This document shows, piece after piece, positions 34,729 to 45,291 of a DNA stretch of 64,000 nt. Within the stretch, counting starts at the first letter, position 1, and each line of letters opens with the position of its first letter. The notes below the pieces were generated by a model. It made no database searches. It was given only the letters and a program-made list of their open reading frames with translations, and was not told the DNA's origin. The stretch is taken from positions 14,844-78,843 of the forward strand of contig NZ_CABKRX010000065.1 in assembly GCF_902374955.1 (NCBI RefSeq), written 5' to 3'. Source of the stretch: Bacillus massilioanorexius (lineage in GTDB: Bacteria > Bacillota > Bacilli > Bacillales > DSM-1321). The translations under genes were made by a program, and so were the position numbers.

Positions 34729-35268
34729 TTAAGAGCCCACGTTCACACCATAGATAGGATCGTCTTTCCAGCGTTCTTCTAATTGCTCTTTCGTATATAC
34801 AATCGTCATTGGATTGCCCCCCACGAATGAACCTGCAGGTACATCTTTATGAACAACCGTACCAGCAGAAACAATAGCACCATCACCAATAATAACACCA
34901 GGAAGAATAGTCGTGTTTGCTCCAATCATAACTTCATTACCAATTTGCACTTTACCTAAGCGATATTCTTTAATTAAATATTCATGTGCGAGTATCGTGG
35001 TATTGTATCCAATCACCGTATTACGACCGACAGAAATCTTTTCTGGAAACATCACATCTAGCATGACCATTAATGCAAACGATGTTTGATCTCCAACCTT
35101 CATACCCAAAAATGTACGATAAAGCCAATTCTTCATTCCGAGAAATGGTGTATATCTAGCCATTTGTATAACGATAAAATTACGAACAACCTTCCAAAAA
35201 GGAACTGTTTTATATACATGCCATAATGAATTAGCACCCTCTACCTGATATCGTTTGGTTCTCCTCAT
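34729..35268 (-). CDS. Left-handed beta-helix acyltransferase (YvoF-like)
   Basis: 179 residues from ATG 35268, which is spaced correctly after AAAGG; TTG 35277 and ATG 35274 are possible. Hexapeptide repeats run from about residue 75 ([45 protein letters not shown]) to a terminal VGGNPM, as in xenobiotic/maltose O-acetyltransferase-type proteins that use acetyl-CoA. The acceptor is unknown. It overlaps ppaX by 38 bases, in the order seen in Bacillus (lgt-yvoD-ppaX-yvoF). Confidence 0.85.
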   Translation of the reverse strand: MRRTKRYQVEGANSLWHVYKTVPFWKVVRNFIVIQMARYTPFLGMKNWLYRTFLGMKVGDQTSFALMVMLDVMFPEKISVGRNTVIGYNTTILAHEYLIKEYRLGKVQIGNEVMIGANTTILPGVIIGDGAIVSAGTVVHKDVPAGSFVGGNPMTIVYTKEQLEERWKDDPIYGVNVGS

Positions 35269-35917
35269 AATCATCAACCTTTAATATTTGTAATAAGTCT
35301 TTCATATTATCTAGCATAAAATCTGGACCAAATGAGTTTAAGTACTCTTTCCCCTTAAGTGTCCAAGCTACTCCTGCAGTAAGCGTACCGGCATTCTTAC
35401 CTGCTAGTATATCATGATGATTATCTCCAACCATAATGGTTTCCTCTGTTTTAGAATGTAATTTTTCTAATGCTAAAAAAATAGGTTCTGGATCAGGTTT
35501 AGCGTGCTGTACATCATCAATGGTAATGACAACATCAAAGAAAGACTCAAGTCTCCCTAGCTTTAAACCTTTTAATACCACTTCTCTTATTTTCGTTGTA
35601 ACTATAGCCATTTTATATCCAGCTGCTTTTAATGCAACAATCGTTTCATAAACTCCTTCGAATTCTTTTACTAACCTATCATGATTCTTCCAATTATGTT
35701 CACGATAATGAGCCACCATCTCTACAGCCTGATTTTCATCGATCGAACGAAAAGCCTCTTCTAAAGGAGGACCCATAAATTGCAGAATATCTTCCTTTTT
35801 ATATTTGTTAGGATAGTAATGATTTAACGTATCAGTAAATGAAGCAATAATCAAATCATTCGTATTTAGGAGAGTCCCATCTAAATCGAATAACAAAGTA
35901 TTGATGCTAATGTCCAT
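35231..35917 (-). CDS. ppaX: HAD-family pyrophosphatase PpaX
   Basis: 228 residues. HAD motif I is [12 protein letters not shown] (Asp11, Asp13), motif II is IVTTKIRE, and motif III/IV is AKPDPEP with [12 protein letters not shown]. PpaX hydrolyses the pyrophosphate formed when HPr kinase/phosphorylase dephosphorylates Ser46-P HPr or Crh. Family members are near 216 residues; here about 12 extra C-terminal residues run into the next gene. It overlaps the YvoD-like gene by 11 bases at its start. HprK and Crh are both in this window. Confidence 0.92.
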   Translation of the reverse strand: MDISINTLLFDLDGTLLNTNDLIIASFTDTLNHYYPNKYKKEDILQFMGPPLEEAFRSIDENQAVEMVAHYREHNWKNHDRLVKEFEGVYETIVALKAAGYKMAIVTTKIREVVLKGLKLGRLESFFDVVITIDDVQHAKPDPEPIFLALEKLHSKTEETIMVGDNHHDILAGKNAGTLTAGVAWTLKGKEYLNSFGPDFMLDNMKDLLQILKVDDYEENQTISGRGC

Positions 35918-36854
35918 AAGTTGCTTCCTTCCTTTTATTCATATCTGCTCTTCTCCATGCATAAGCCACAAGCATGGTGAGCAGTATGGCTACAATCAGT
36001 CGTATAAGTAATAAATAAATGACAGGTATACCAAGCGGTATAAAAATAATCGTATCTTCAACAACAGCATGGCAAGCTACTAGAAAGATAATTGCTAATG
36101 TGGCATCCTTTCTACTAACTCCATCTTCTCGAACAGCTTGAATCATTACTCCTGCTCCATATGCAAGTCCGAAAACAAGTCCTGAAAGCAAAGTAAAAGA
36201 GGTGTTTTCGCTCATCCCTAATGACCTAGTAACCGGTCCCATTCGTTTTGAAATAGCATCCATCCATCGTAAATCTTTCATAATTTGAATACAAAACATT
36301 AAAGGAATAACGATAATAGCTAATTGAAGAATGCCCATCGCCGCTTTTTCTGCTGATAAAAGGATCATTTCAAAAACCCCATTTGGATGAGCCTGATTCA
36401 TTTGAGCAAATCCGTATTTCGCTATTTCATCTCCACCTGACCAAACAATATTAATAATAATAGCTGATATAAATGCCAAGCCGTATCTAACTAATAAAAC
36501 GACCCATAACCTCACGCCAACGCTTAAAGCTACACTTGTTTCAATGAAAATATTATGAGCGAATGACAGCATGACAGCAATAATGAATACCTCTTTTACT
36601 GTCAAATCTAATGATAGTATTCCACCAATTCCAGCATATAAATTCAAAAAATTCCCTAATACAAGTGGAACAGCCGCTTCTCCTGGCAATCCAAAGACTT
36701 TCATAACTGGTGATATAAAATCAACAATCTTTTGCAAGACAGGAGTAAACCCTAGCAGAGTGATAATAAACGTAATAGGAAATATCACCTTCCCTAATAC
36801 CCATGTTGTTTTAAACCCCGATAATATCCCTTTTTTCCACGAAATTTTTTTCAT
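35907..36854 (-). CDS. Nucleoside-recognition (Gate) domain membrane protein (YvoD-like)
   Basis: 315 residues from ATG 36854, behind GAGGGGG. About eight hydrophobic segments with two Gate-type repeats, one containing [16 protein letters not shown] and [11 protein letters not shown], and one [17 protein letters not shown] and [10 protein letters not shown]. Relatives are SpoIIIE-neighbouring YvoD and SpmA/SpmB-like proteins; the transported molecule is unknown. It begins the three-gene operon with ppaX and the acyltransferase. Confidence 0.82.
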   Translation of the reverse strand: MKKISWKKGILSGFKTTWVLGKVIFPITFIITLLGFTPVLQKIVDFISPVMKVFGLPGEAAVPLVLGNFLNLYAGIGGILSLDLTVKEVFIIAVMLSFAHNIFIETSVALSVGVRLWVVLLVRYGLAFISAIIINIVWSGGDEIAKYGFAQMNQAHPNGVFEMILLSAEKAAMGILQLAIIVIPLMFCIQIMKDLRWMDAISKRMGPVTRSLGMSENTSFTLLSGLVFGLAYGAGVMIQAVREDGVSRKDATLAIIFLVACHAVVEDTIIFIPLGIPVIYLLLIRLIVAILLTMLVAYAWRRADMNKRKEATYGH

Positions 36855-36940
36855 AAGCAATCCCCCTCATTAAAACGCAAGCTCCTAAATTTGTCATAAC
36901 AAACTTTAGGTAAATCACTTAGTATATTGCTTTGCCCTTT

Positions 36941-37112
36941 GGTTTTTCACAAACTGTTGCCTATTAACAAGTAGTGAATAAAGATTGAGTTCAGCTTCAG
37001 GAGGATACTCGCTTTCCGCGAGAGTCTCGCACCTTACGTTCCAATCGACTTTTTTGCTCATTTTATTCACTGAACATATTTAAATACAAAATTTTTTTGA
37101 AAACAGTTTTCC
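36941..37112. repeat. Degraded copy of the MITE-like repeat
   Basis: Contains the core CTCGCTTTCCGCG, then AGTCTCGCACCTTACG and CGACTTTTTTGCT, all shared with the full copy at 50.9 kb, flanked by weak inverted ends (CACAAACTGTTG and GAAAACAG). About 70 bases of the centre are missing. Confidence 0.6.
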
Positions 37113-37268
37113 TTTTTAATCCCTATAAGTTAATGCCTGTTAGAGCTTTCTATAGTACTTTTTATACTTTCCATAAGAAACAAATCTCATTTAGCAACGA
37201 TGCTAAATCTATAAATCAAAATGTAAATCTATAAATTATTTAAATTTTTAGTCAATAAAAGACATATA

Positions 37269-37314
37269 TCCTTCTCAACAAATCATTATGAAGCAATTGA
37301 TTTGTTGAGAAGGA
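37269..37314 (-). terminator. Terminator after lgt
   Basis: TCCTTCTCAACAAATCA and TGATTTGTTGAGAAGGA form 17-base perfect arms around an 11-base loop. Only a mild T-rich run follows on the minus strand, about 20 bases past the lgt stop. Confidence 0.75.
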
Positions 37315-37335
37315 TTATAAAATCACTCGACGCTA

Positions 37336-38148
37336 TTATAAATCTAAATATCGGTCCTTACTATACCCTTTCACACGACGAACAATTAATAGAATAATCG
37401 CTCCTACAACTAAAACAATGGAGATAACTTGTGCCATACGTAGACTTTCAGTCAACATTAAACTATCCGTTCTTAGTCCTTCAATAAAGAAGCGACCAAT
37501 ACTATACCAGATCACATAGGATAGGAACAATTCTCCACGTCTTAAATTTACTTTACGCAATAGAAGGAGAAGTATGACTCCAGCAAAATTCCATAAAGAT
37601 TCATACAAGAATGTCGGATGATAATAGGAACCATCAATATACATTTGATTGATAATCCACTCAGGAATATATAAATTTTCTAAAAATTGACGACTTACTT
37701 CATCACCAAAAGCTTCTTGGTTAATAAAGTTTCCCCATCGCCCAATCGCTTGACCTAATAGTATACTCGGTGCTGCAATATCAGCAATCTTCCAAAAGGA
37801 TAGCTTATTAATGCGACAAAATACAATTGCCGTCAATACAGCCCCAATTAAAGCTCCATGAATCGCAATACCACCATTCCAAATCTTAATGATATCTCCT
37901 GGATTTTGTGAATAGTAGTCCCATTGAAATATCACATAATAAATACGCGCACAAATAATAGAAATCGGTACGGCATATAATATCATATCTAAAAACTTTT
38001 CTTTCTTTATTCCCCTTTTTTCCGACTCTCTTAAGGCTAATAATAAGCCAAGCAATAAGCCTGTACCAATAATAACTCCGTACCAGTGAACCGAGAACGA
38101 ACCGATTTCAATGGCAATTGGATTAATAGGTTCTATATGTTTGTCCAT
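37336..38148 (-). CDS. lgt: Prolipoprotein diacylglyceryl transferase
   Basis: 270 residues with seven hydrophobic segments. The Lgt signature [13 protein letters not shown] is near residues 135-147, with the conserved HGALIGAV upstream and the [12 protein letters not shown] block after it. It moves diacylglycerol from phosphatidylglycerol to the lipobox cysteine of prelipoproteins at the membrane. It follows hprK by 32 bases, the usual Firmicutes arrangement. Confidence 0.96.
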   Translation of the reverse strand: MDKHIEPINPIAIEIGSFSVHWYGVIIGTGLLLGLLLALRESEKRGIKKEKFLDMILYAVPISIICARIYYVIFQWDYYSQNPGDIIKIWNGGIAIHGALIGAVLTAIVFCRINKLSFWKIADIAAPSILLGQAIGRWGNFINQEAFGDEVSRQFLENLYIPEWIINQMYIDGSYYHPTFLYESLWNFAGVILLLLLRKVNLRRGELFLSYVIWYSIGRFFIEGLRTDSLMLTESLRMAQVISIVLVVGAIILLIVRRVKGYSKDRYLDL

Positions 38149-38180
38149 GTAATATCCTCTCTTCCTTTCCCCTAATCAAC

Positions 38181-39116
38181 TTATAATCCTTCGTGATCTC
38201 GCTCATCAATAACTTCAGATAATTTACTTGAGAATTGTTGTGCTGCATTCATTCCCATTCGTTTAAGTCGGAAATTCATAGCAGCTACTTCAATAATAAC
38301 AGCTAAATTTCGTCCAGGACGTACTGGTACTGTTAAACGGGGAATCTCTGTATCAATAATTCTTTGCTTCTCATCATCTAAACCTAAGCGATCATAATGC
38401 TTATTTTTTTCCCATAGCTCTAGATTAATTATTAATGAAATTTTCTTGTGGCTTAAAACAGATCCTGCACCGAATAATGTCATAACATTTATAATACCTA
38501 ATCCTCTAATCTCCAATAAATGCTCAATTAATTCTGGTGCTCCACCTACAAGTGTAGACTGATCCTCTTGACGTATTTCAACACAATCATCTGCCACTAA
38601 TCGATGACCTCTCTTTACAAGTTCAAGTGCTGTTTCACTTTTACCTACGCCACTTTTCCCTGTAATTAATACACCTACTCCATAAATATCCACTAATACA
38701 CCATGAACGGCTGTAGTTGGAGCCAGCTTGCTTTCTAAATAATTTGTAATGTGACTAAATAATCGAGTGGTAGTCATCGAGGAACGTAGAACAGGTACAG
38801 ATTCACGTTCTGAAGCTTCAATTAACTCAGGTGGAACCTCCTGCCCTCTTGTAATAATAATACCTGGAGTAATATCTTTACAAAGCATATCCATTCGATC
38901 TTTTCTTTCCGATTTACTAAGCTTATTAAAGAATGTTAACTCTGTTTTTCCTAATAATTGCATTCTCTCAGCTGGATAATATTCATAAAATCCTGCAATT
39001 TCAATTCCTGGACGTGATAAATCGCTTGTTGAGATTGGTTTACTAATCCCTTCTTCACCACTTATCAATTCCATCTTAAACTTTTCATATATATCTTTCG
39101 TACGTACTTTCGCCAA
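38181..39116 (-). CDS. hprK: HPr kinase/phosphorylase
   Basis: 311 residues from a TTG at 39116: AAAGGAGG lies 7 bases before TTG-GCG-AAA, while the upstream ATG at 39137 would put the ribosome site inside the gene. Walker A is GKSGVGKS near residue 153, and [15 protein letters not shown] is the family signature. It phosphorylates HPr and Crh on Ser46 using ATP, and reverses this by phosphorolysis. It is the sensor of glycolytic state behind CcpA regulation; its partners crh and ppaX are also in the window. Confidence 0.96.
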   Translation of the reverse strand: MAKVRTKDIYEKFKMELISGEEGISKPISTSDLSRPGIEIAGFYEYYPAERMQLLGKTELTFFNKLSKSERKDRMDMLCKDITPGIIITRGQEVPPELIEASERESVPVLRSSMTTTRLFSHITNYLESKLAPTTAVHGVLVDIYGVGVLITGKSGVGKSETALELVKRGHRLVADDCVEIRQEDQSTLVGGAPELIEHLLEIRGLGIINVMTLFGAGSVLSHKKISLIINLELWEKNKHYDRLGLDDEKQRIIDTEIPRLTVPVRPGRNLAVIIEVAAMNFRLKRMGMNAAQQFSSKLSEVIDERDHEGL

Positions 39117-39494
39117 TTTAAATCCTCCTTTAACCATGTAAAGAGTGCTTTTTTAGTTTAGCACTTTTTGTGCAAACTAAAAAATTCCAAATTTCTTATG
39201 TATATAGGTGACACTTAGATGTAACGAAGCTCTCACTGATTTGACAATTAGAGCTGAATCTTGAGAAGAACCATAATGAAGGACTTCTTTAACTATCATC
39301 ATTCATTTCACCATATTTACTAGTATAAACAAATTATTTATAAAGTGAAACTTCCATTCATAAGACACTTTTATCTACGCTGAAAATCATAATAAATTTT
39401 TCTAAAGAGGAATGGAAAGTTTCTATAGCTGTCCCGCTCCTTTTTGTACAAGCATTCATATCATATTACGACAAGCAATAAGGGAGGGAAAAAA
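39117..39494. other. hprK-amidase divergent region
   Basis: No coding frame. On the plus strand CATATCATA (39457-39465) fits the sigma-K -10 pattern CATANNNTA about 30 bases before the amidase ATG, but no clear -35 is seen. The remainder is AT-rich and featureless. Confidence 0.35.
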
Positions 39495-40202
39495 ATGAAA
39501 GTAGTATTAGATGCTGGCCACGGATATCATACACCAGGAAAAAGAAGTCCTGATGGATTAAAGGAATATGAAATAAATCGTGCCATAGCCGCATATACGA
39601 AAGCAGCTATATTGACCTATCAAAATGTTAATGTTATCTACACTCATAATGATAAACATGATGTACCTTTAAAAACCAGGACCGACCAAGCCAATTTAAT
39701 ACAAGCCACCTGCTTTATATCCATTCATGCTAACGCTTCAGGAGATGGAAATACATGGAATGATGCAAACGGTATTGAAACATTTATTCATAATCATGCA
39801 AGTAAAAGATCATTATCACTTGCTGAAAAAATCCAAACGAATCTTATTATCGCCACTGGATTAAAGGATCGTGGAGTGAGAACTTCTAATTTCCACGTAC
39901 TTCGTGAAACAAAAATGGCAGCAGTATTAATTGAATGTGGTTTTATGACCAATTCAGACGAGATCAAATTATTACGTTCAGAAACATATAGGAAGGCATG
40001 TGGAGAGGCTATTGCTAAAGCCATAGCTGAAGAGTATGAGTTAAAAAAGTTTCCTGAACCACCAACGATTAACGAACCACTAAAAGGCATCTACAAAGTA
40101 CAAATAGGAGCTTATAAAAACAAACAACATGCAGAAATATTAGCAAACAAGCTACGAAAACAAGGATATGATCCTTTTATTATTTACCAAAATCAAAAAT
40201 AA
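39495..40202 (+). CDS. N-acetylmuramoyl-L-alanine amidase with SPOR domain (CwlC-like)
   Basis: 235 residues from ATG 39495, behind GGGAGGG. The Amidase_3 domain (1-180) has the zinc ligands in LDAGHGYHTPGK (His), LKEYEIN (Glu) and SIHANASG (His), plus the catalytic Glu in LIECGFM. After a proline-rich linker, a C-terminal SPOR domain (GIYKVQIGAYKNKQHAEIL, about 193-233) binds denuded peptidoglycan. There is no signal peptide, as in CwlC, which lyses the mother cell wall late in sporulation. It is alone on the plus strand. Confidence 0.9.
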   Translation: MKVVLDAGHGYHTPGKRSPDGLKEYEINRAIAAYTKAAILTYQNVNVIYTHNDKHDVPLKTRTDQANLIQATCFISIHANASGDGNTWNDANGIETFIHNHASKRSLSLAEKIQTNLIIATGLKDRGVRTSNFHVLRETKMAAVLIECGFMTNSDEIKLLRSETYRKACGEAIAKAIAEEYELKKFPEPPTINEPLKGIYKVQIGAYKNKQHAEILANKLRKQGYDPFIIYQNQK

Positions 40203-40431
40203 AGGCCTGTTGCAAATGAAAATAAACAGTAGTGCGTATTGACTAAATTCTGCTCTAGGACACTCGTTTGAATCAACCAACCGTTGATCAGATAGTTTTT
40301 TGTCAACTCTATTAGCAATGTCTCTTAGCCAATGAGTGGAGCTTAGTTAGGAGATTTATTTCTTTCGATTAGCTTTTTTCCTTAATGAGCCAAACAGACA
40401 TTTTACATTGAATACTTTCGTTTCATGCAAA

Positions 40432-40466
40432 TAGGCGTAAGTGAAACCATTCACTCACGCCCATTT
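40432..40466 (-). terminator. Terminator after the DUF4097 gene
   Basis: Minus strand GGGCGTGAGTGAATGGTTTC pairs internally with CACTTACGCC and is followed by TATTTG. The T-run is weak. It lies about 20 bases past the stop at 40488. Confidence 0.6.
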
Positions 40467-40487
40467 TGTTTGCTATCATAAGGGTTC

Positions 40488-41579
40488 TTATTTTTGAAGA
40501 ACAGACACACTTCCTGTTCTAGAATCCACATATACCTTCAGGTCTTCATTTTGCTCGTTATCAAACTTCATAAATTTTTGAACAACCTCTTTTTTCTCAT
40601 CAATGATTTTCATACCTTGGACATCGACATGTAAGCCTCCTAAATTAGATCGTGCTTCCCCAACAACGATTATATTTTGAGGCACTGTAATAGCAATTGA
40701 TCCTGAAGTAGATTTTGCATGGATATTTTTTGCTTTTTCATTGAAATCTTTTACATAAATTCCCCCATTAAAAGTTTCAATTTCAGCATATTCGAATGTT
40801 CCTTTACTATTCACAGAACCATTAATCGTTTCACAATCGAATTTATCTATATGAATATCATTTAGATCAATATTCCCATTCGCTGTCTCAACACTAGCTG
40901 ATTTACTAACAATATGATCTAATGTAATTTTTCCATTCGCTGTTTTCGCTTTAAATTGTTCAACTTGTAATTGACTAGCTGCAATTGTACCATTGAAAAG
41001 ACGCAAACGAACTTTTTCATATTGTGATGACGGTACATAGATTTTGCTATGAACTCTTATCCATTTTTGGCCCACTATATAATATAATTTCGAATCCTTC
41101 ACATCAAACGTGATCTCGTCTAGTAACATTTTACGAGCTTCCGTTTGATCTTCCGTACGATATACCTTTGCTTCACATTCTATTTTCACACCAGGTTGAT
41201 CCCAAGATACAACTTCTACATTTCCATTTGCTACTTCAATATTGATTTCATCAAACGTCGATGATTGATCATGAAAAATATGATTAATTTCAGTATGTTT
41301 AGTAAAGTTTAAATCTAAATCTTTTACTTTTGTAAAGATATTATCCACAAAATCTAAAATCATGTCTTTCGCTGAAGCTACTTTTTTCTCTGTTTTTTGT
41401 TCTTTTTTCTCTTCTTCATCTAAAACAACAACCGTTGATAGCTCCGTAATCATTTCTTTTTCTTTTTCTTGATTATGCTGTTTCTCTTGCTCTAGTAATT
41501 CTAATAAAGTTAATGCTTCACTTGCAGTGATTTTTCCTTCCTCAACTAAACTAAGTATTCTTTTTTTCTCTTCATTCAT
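40488..41579 (-). CDS. DUF4097 beta-helix protein (YvlB-like)
   Basis: 363 residues. The N-terminus (1-45) is a short two-helix SHOCT-like bihelical segment, NEEKKRILSLVEEGKITASEAL, followed by a charged linker. From about residue 95 the repeats of a DUF4097 beta-solenoid run to the end (INIEVANGNVEVVSWDQPG, TANGKITLDHI, TANGNIDLNDIHI). No signal peptide. B. subtilis YvlB belongs to an envelope-stress operon with YvlA, YvlC and YvlD; here only a small membrane protein and no PspC-like gene accompany it. Confidence 0.82.
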   Translation of the reverse strand: MNEEKKRILSLVEEGKITASEALTLLELLEQEKQHNQEKEKEMITELSTVVVLDEEEKKEQKTEKKVASAKDMILDFVDNIFTKVKDLDLNFTKHTEINHIFHDQSSTFDEINIEVANGNVEVVSWDQPGVKIECEAKVYRTEDQTEARKMLLDEITFDVKDSKLYYIVGQKWIRVHSKIYVPSSQYEKVRLRLFNGTIAASQLQVEQFKAKTANGKITLDHIVSKSASVETANGNIDLNDIHIDKFDCETINGSVNSKGTFEYAEIETFNGGIYVKDFNEKAKNIHAKSTSGSIAITVPQNIIVVGEARSNLGGLHVDVQGMKIIDEKKEVVQKFMKFDNEQNEDLKVYVDSRTGSVSVLQK

Positions 41580-41717
41580 TTTTTATTCCTCCATTCAATT
41601 TATCCTTAAACTTTTATACGACAATAACTGATTTTCTATCCAATAATAAAAATTTTAATTATTTTTAATATACACACTTTTTTGTGTGAGGTGAGGTGAA
41701 CAAAACCTAACCTTAAC

Positions 41718-42026
41718 CTACTTAACTAATAGTTTAACTCCTCTAACAATATTCCAAATAAAAATAACTATGTTCAAAATCAAAAATAAAGCCATAAATA
41801 TTAAAAATACTGCCGGGAACTCAGATGATTGCCCTACATCATAAATGAAAGCTCCAATTAGAAAAGGTATGTATAATGCCGGGATAATATGCGAAATCAA
41901 ACTCGATTTGGCATGTTTTTTAACAAAAGAATCATCACTAACAAAATAAATAATAATCGGAACAATTAACGGGGCAAAAAACACACTAAAATAACTGAGT
42001 GCTGAAATCACTTTATTTGTCTCCAT
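41718..42026 (-). CDS. DUF4870-family small membrane protein
   Basis: 102 residues with three to four hydrophobic segments (about 8-27, 44-62, 71-97) and the charged FVKKHAKSSLISH between the first two, a layout typical of DUF4870. It corresponds in position to YvlA. Function unknown; association with the DUF4097 protein suggests an envelope role. Confidence 0.75.
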   Translation of the reverse strand: METNKVISALSYFSVFFAPLIVPIIIYFVSDDSFVKKHAKSSLISHIIPALYIPFLIGAFIYDVGQSSEFPAVFLIFMALFLILNIVIFIWNIVRGVKLLVK

Positions 42027-42248
42027 GTGTAACCCTCTCCTCTTTTCACACCTTATAGTTTTAATACGATTATTCCTTAAATAGGTTTCAAGAAAAAATA
42101 CCTTTCTATTTCCATCCTTCGACTTCTTAAAACGACAATGTATGTAATCATTGCGATTATTTCCTAAGAAATATCACATTTATTGTAAATATTTAACAAA
42201 GGCATTTCGACATTGAAGCATATTTTTCTATTCTTCTATGTAATTTGC

Positions 42249-42295
42249 AAAAAAAGAGGGTGTGCCAAAGTTTATTTGTTGGCGAACACCCTCTT
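42249..42295 (-). terminator. Terminator after uvrA (shared-stem family)
   Basis: AAGAGGGTGTGCCAA pairs with TTGGCGAACACCCTCTT; on the minus strand TTTTTTTGC follows. The same stem recurs at 47.6 and 55.4 kb. Confidence 0.85.
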
Positions 42296-42416
42296 ATACA
42301 ATACTTCATTATATCAGGGTACAATCTACATCTTACCCTTTTTAAAAGATCTAAAACCAAAGTATTCTCAATAAGAATTCATGACTGTTAATATATGAAA
42401 ACAATCTGGATTCGTT

Positions 42417-45284
42417 CTATACATTCGCTTTCTCTTTCACTAAATCGTTCATTCTTTTACGATCACGTTCTAAAATAGGCTTTAAGTATCTTGCCGTATG
42501 AGAAGCTTCCTCTTCGATTATTTCCTCAGGTGTCCCTGTAGCAATAATCGTTCCTCCTTTTGCTCCACCCTCTGGTCCTAAATCAATGATATAATCTGCT
42601 GCTTTAATTACATCTAGATTATGTTCAATGACTAATACTGTATCTCCATTTTCAACCAGACGCTGTAAAACGACTAATAATCTTGATATATCATCAACAT
42701 GTAAACCAGTTGTAGGTTCATCTAATATATACAAAGAGCGTCCGTTTGAACGTCGATGTAATTCTGCTGCCAACTTTACACGCTGTGCTTCGCCACCAGA
42801 TAAAGTCGTAGCTGGCTGCCCTAATGTAATATATCCTAACCCTACATCATAGATTGTTTGTAGTTTACGACTGATTTTCGGAATATTTTCGAAGAAATCC
42901 ACCGCATCTTCAACCGTCATATCTAGAATATCAGCAATATTTTTGCCTTTATATTTTACTTCCAGCGTTTCACGATTATATCGCTTACCATGACAGACCT
43001 CACATGGAACATAGACATCTGGCAGGAAATGCATCTCTATTTTAATGATTCCATCACCACGACAAGCTTCACAACGGCCACCCTTAACATTAAAGCTAAA
43101 GCGTCCTTTCTTATAGCCTCGCACCTTTGCTTCATTCGTTGAAGCAAATACATCTCTTATATCATCAAAAACACTGGTGTACGTAGCTGGATTCGATCTT
43201 GGCGTTCTTCCTATTGGTGATTGATCAATATCTATAACTTTATCTAAATGATCAACACCCTTGATTTCCTTAAACTGTCCTGGTTTCGCTTTTGCTTTAT
43301 GCAATTTCTGCGCTAATGATTTATGAAGAATTTCATTAACAAGCGTACTTTTTCCTGAACCAGATACGCCAGTAACAGCAATAAATGTGCCTAAAGGGAA
43401 TTTTACATTCACATTTTTCAAATTATTTTCTTTTGCACCTTTAATTTCAATAAAACGTCCATCTGACTTTCTTCGTTCATCAGGAAGCGGAATAAACTTT
43501 TTACCAGATAAATATTGTCCAGTTAAAGAATTCTCATCATTCATGACATATTCTGGAGTTCCTTCAGAAATGATTGTTCCACCATGAATACCAGCTCCTG
43601 GGCCAACATCGATTAAATAATCGGCTGCTAACATCGTATCTTCGTCATGCTCCACGACTATCAACGTATTTCCAATGTCACGCATATTCTTCAACGTACT
43701 AATTAATCGGTCATTGTCTCGTTGATGTAACCCGATTGAGGGTTCATCTAAAATGTAAAGTACGCCTGTTAATCGAGAACCAATTTGAGTAGCTAATCGA
43801 ATTCGTTGTGCTTCTCCACCTGAAAGCGTTCCAGCCGCTCTGCTCAAAGTTAAATACTCCAAGCCAACATTTGCAAGGAACCCTAATCTTTCTTTTATTT
43901 CTCTAAGAATCAAGTTCGCAATTTGCATTTCTTTCTCAGTTAAATCTAGATTATCAAACCATTTATATGCATCTTCAATAGAAAGTGAGGTAATTTTCCC
44001 GATATGATCTCCATTAATCAATACAGAAAGAGCTTCTTTCTTTAAGCGATACCCCTTACAAGTAGGACAAGAATGCTCACCCATATATTTTTCCATTTGT
44101 TCTCGAACATAATCTGAAGAAGTTTCTTTGTAACGTCGCTCTACGTTTCGAATAACTCCTTCAAATTCGATATGATTTTCTCTAACTTGACCGAATTCAT
44201 TTTCATAACGGAAATAAATTTTTTCTTTCCCTGATCCGTACAAAATCTTATCCATTAGTGAAGGCGGAATATCTTTAACGGGCATATCCATATCAATACC
44301 ATAATGATCCGCTACTGCCTGAAGTAAAGTTGGATAATACTGTGAGCTTGTTGGCTCCCATGGTGCAATCGCATGTTCTCGTAAACTTACGTTTTTATTT
44401 GGGATGACTAAATCAAGATCTACCTCTAACTTTGATCCTAAACCATCACAATCTGGACAAGCTCCAAATGGACTATTAAAGGAAAACATTCTCGGCTCTA
44501 GATCTTCGATAGAAAACCCACATAATGGGCAAGCATGATGTTCGCTAAAAAGCAACTCTTCCTGACCAATTATCTCAATAATGACCTTACCTTCACCTAA
44601 CTTTAACGCACTTTCTAATGAATCGGATAATCGCGCTTCAATTCCTTCTTTTAATACAATACGGTCAATAATGACTTCAATGTCATGCTTTTTATTTTTT
44701 TCAAGTTCAATATCGTCTCCAATATCATAGATTTCTCCATCTACTCGAACACGAACATAACCTTGTTTCTTGATATCTTCCAAAACCTTTGCATGTGTTC
44801 CTTTTCTTCCAGATACAACTGGAGCCAATACTTGCAGTCTTGTTTTTTCTGGATATTCAACAATTCGATCTACCATTTGTTCGATTGTTTGAGAAGAAAT
44901 CTCTATATTATGATTTGGACATGTCGGTCTACCGACACGAGCATATAAAAGACGTAAATAATCATAAATTTCTGTTACAGTCCCTACTGTTGAACGAGGA
45001 TTACGGCTGGTTGTTTTTTGATCAATCGAAATAGCTGGTGATAACCCTTCAATCGTATCTACGTCTGGTTTATCCATTTGCCCTAAAAACTGCCGAGCAT
45101 AAGCAGATAATGATTCCACATATCGTCGTTGGCCTTCTGCATATATCGTATCAAAAGCAAGAGATGACTTACCTGATCCAGATAATCCCGTTAATACAAC
45201 CAATTTATCTCTTGGAATTGTGACATCAATATTTTTTAAGTTATGGACCCTTGCTCCTTTTATTTCTATTTTATCCATTGCCAT
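42417..45284 (-). CDS. uvrA: Excinuclease ABC subunit A
   Basis: 955 residues. Two ABC ATPase modules: Walker [11 protein letters not shown] (about 32) with signature [12 protein letters not shown], and Walker [11 protein letters not shown] (about 640) with [12 protein letters not shown]. Two zinc modules CPLCGF...CPDC and CEACRGDG...CEVCHG are intact. UvrA2 recognises bulky DNA lesions and loads UvrB. The start follows GGAAGGATG, 7 bases after uvrB. Confidence 0.98.
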   Translation of the reverse strand: MAMDKIEIKGARVHNLKNIDVTIPRDKLVVLTGLSGSGKSSLAFDTIYAEGQRRYVESLSAYARQFLGQMDKPDVDTIEGLSPAISIDQKTTSRNPRSTVGTVTEIYDYLRLLYARVGRPTCPNHNIEISSQTIEQMVDRIVEYPEKTRLQVLAPVVSGRKGTHAKVLEDIKKQGYVRVRVDGEIYDIGDDIELEKNKKHDIEVIIDRIVLKEGIEARLSDSLESALKLGEGKVIIEIIGQEELLFSEHHACPLCGFSIEDLEPRMFSFNSPFGACPDCDGLGSKLEVDLDLVIPNKNVSLREHAIAPWEPTSSQYYPTLLQAVADHYGIDMDMPVKDIPPSLMDKILYGSGKEKIYFRYENEFGQVRENHIEFEGVIRNVERRYKETSSDYVREQMEKYMGEHSCPTCKGYRLKKEALSVLINGDHIGKITSLSIEDAYKWFDNLDLTEKEMQIANLILREIKERLGFLANVGLEYLTLSRAAGTLSGGEAQRIRLATQIGSRLTGVLYILDEPSIGLHQRDNDRLISTLKNMRDIGNTLIVVEHDEDTMLAADYLIDVGPGAGIHGGTIISEGTPEYVMNDENSLTGQYLSGKKFIPLPDERRKSDGRFIEIKGAKENNLKNVNVKFPLGTFIAVTGVSGSGKSTLVNEILHKSLAQKLHKAKAKPGQFKEIKGVDHLDKVIDIDQSPIGRTPRSNPATYTSVFDDIRDVFASTNEAKVRGYKKGRFSFNVKGGRCEACRGDGIIKIEMHFLPDVYVPCEVCHGKRYNRETLEVKYKGKNIADILDMTVEDAVDFFENIPKISRKLQTIYDVGLGYITLGQPATTLSGGEAQRVKLAAELHRRSNGRSLYILDEPTTGLHVDDISRLLVVLQRLVENGDTVLVIEHNLDVIKAADYIIDLGPEGGAKGGTIIATGTPEEIIEEEASHTARYLKPILERDRKRMNDLVKEKANV

Positions 45285-45291
45285 TTTCTTG

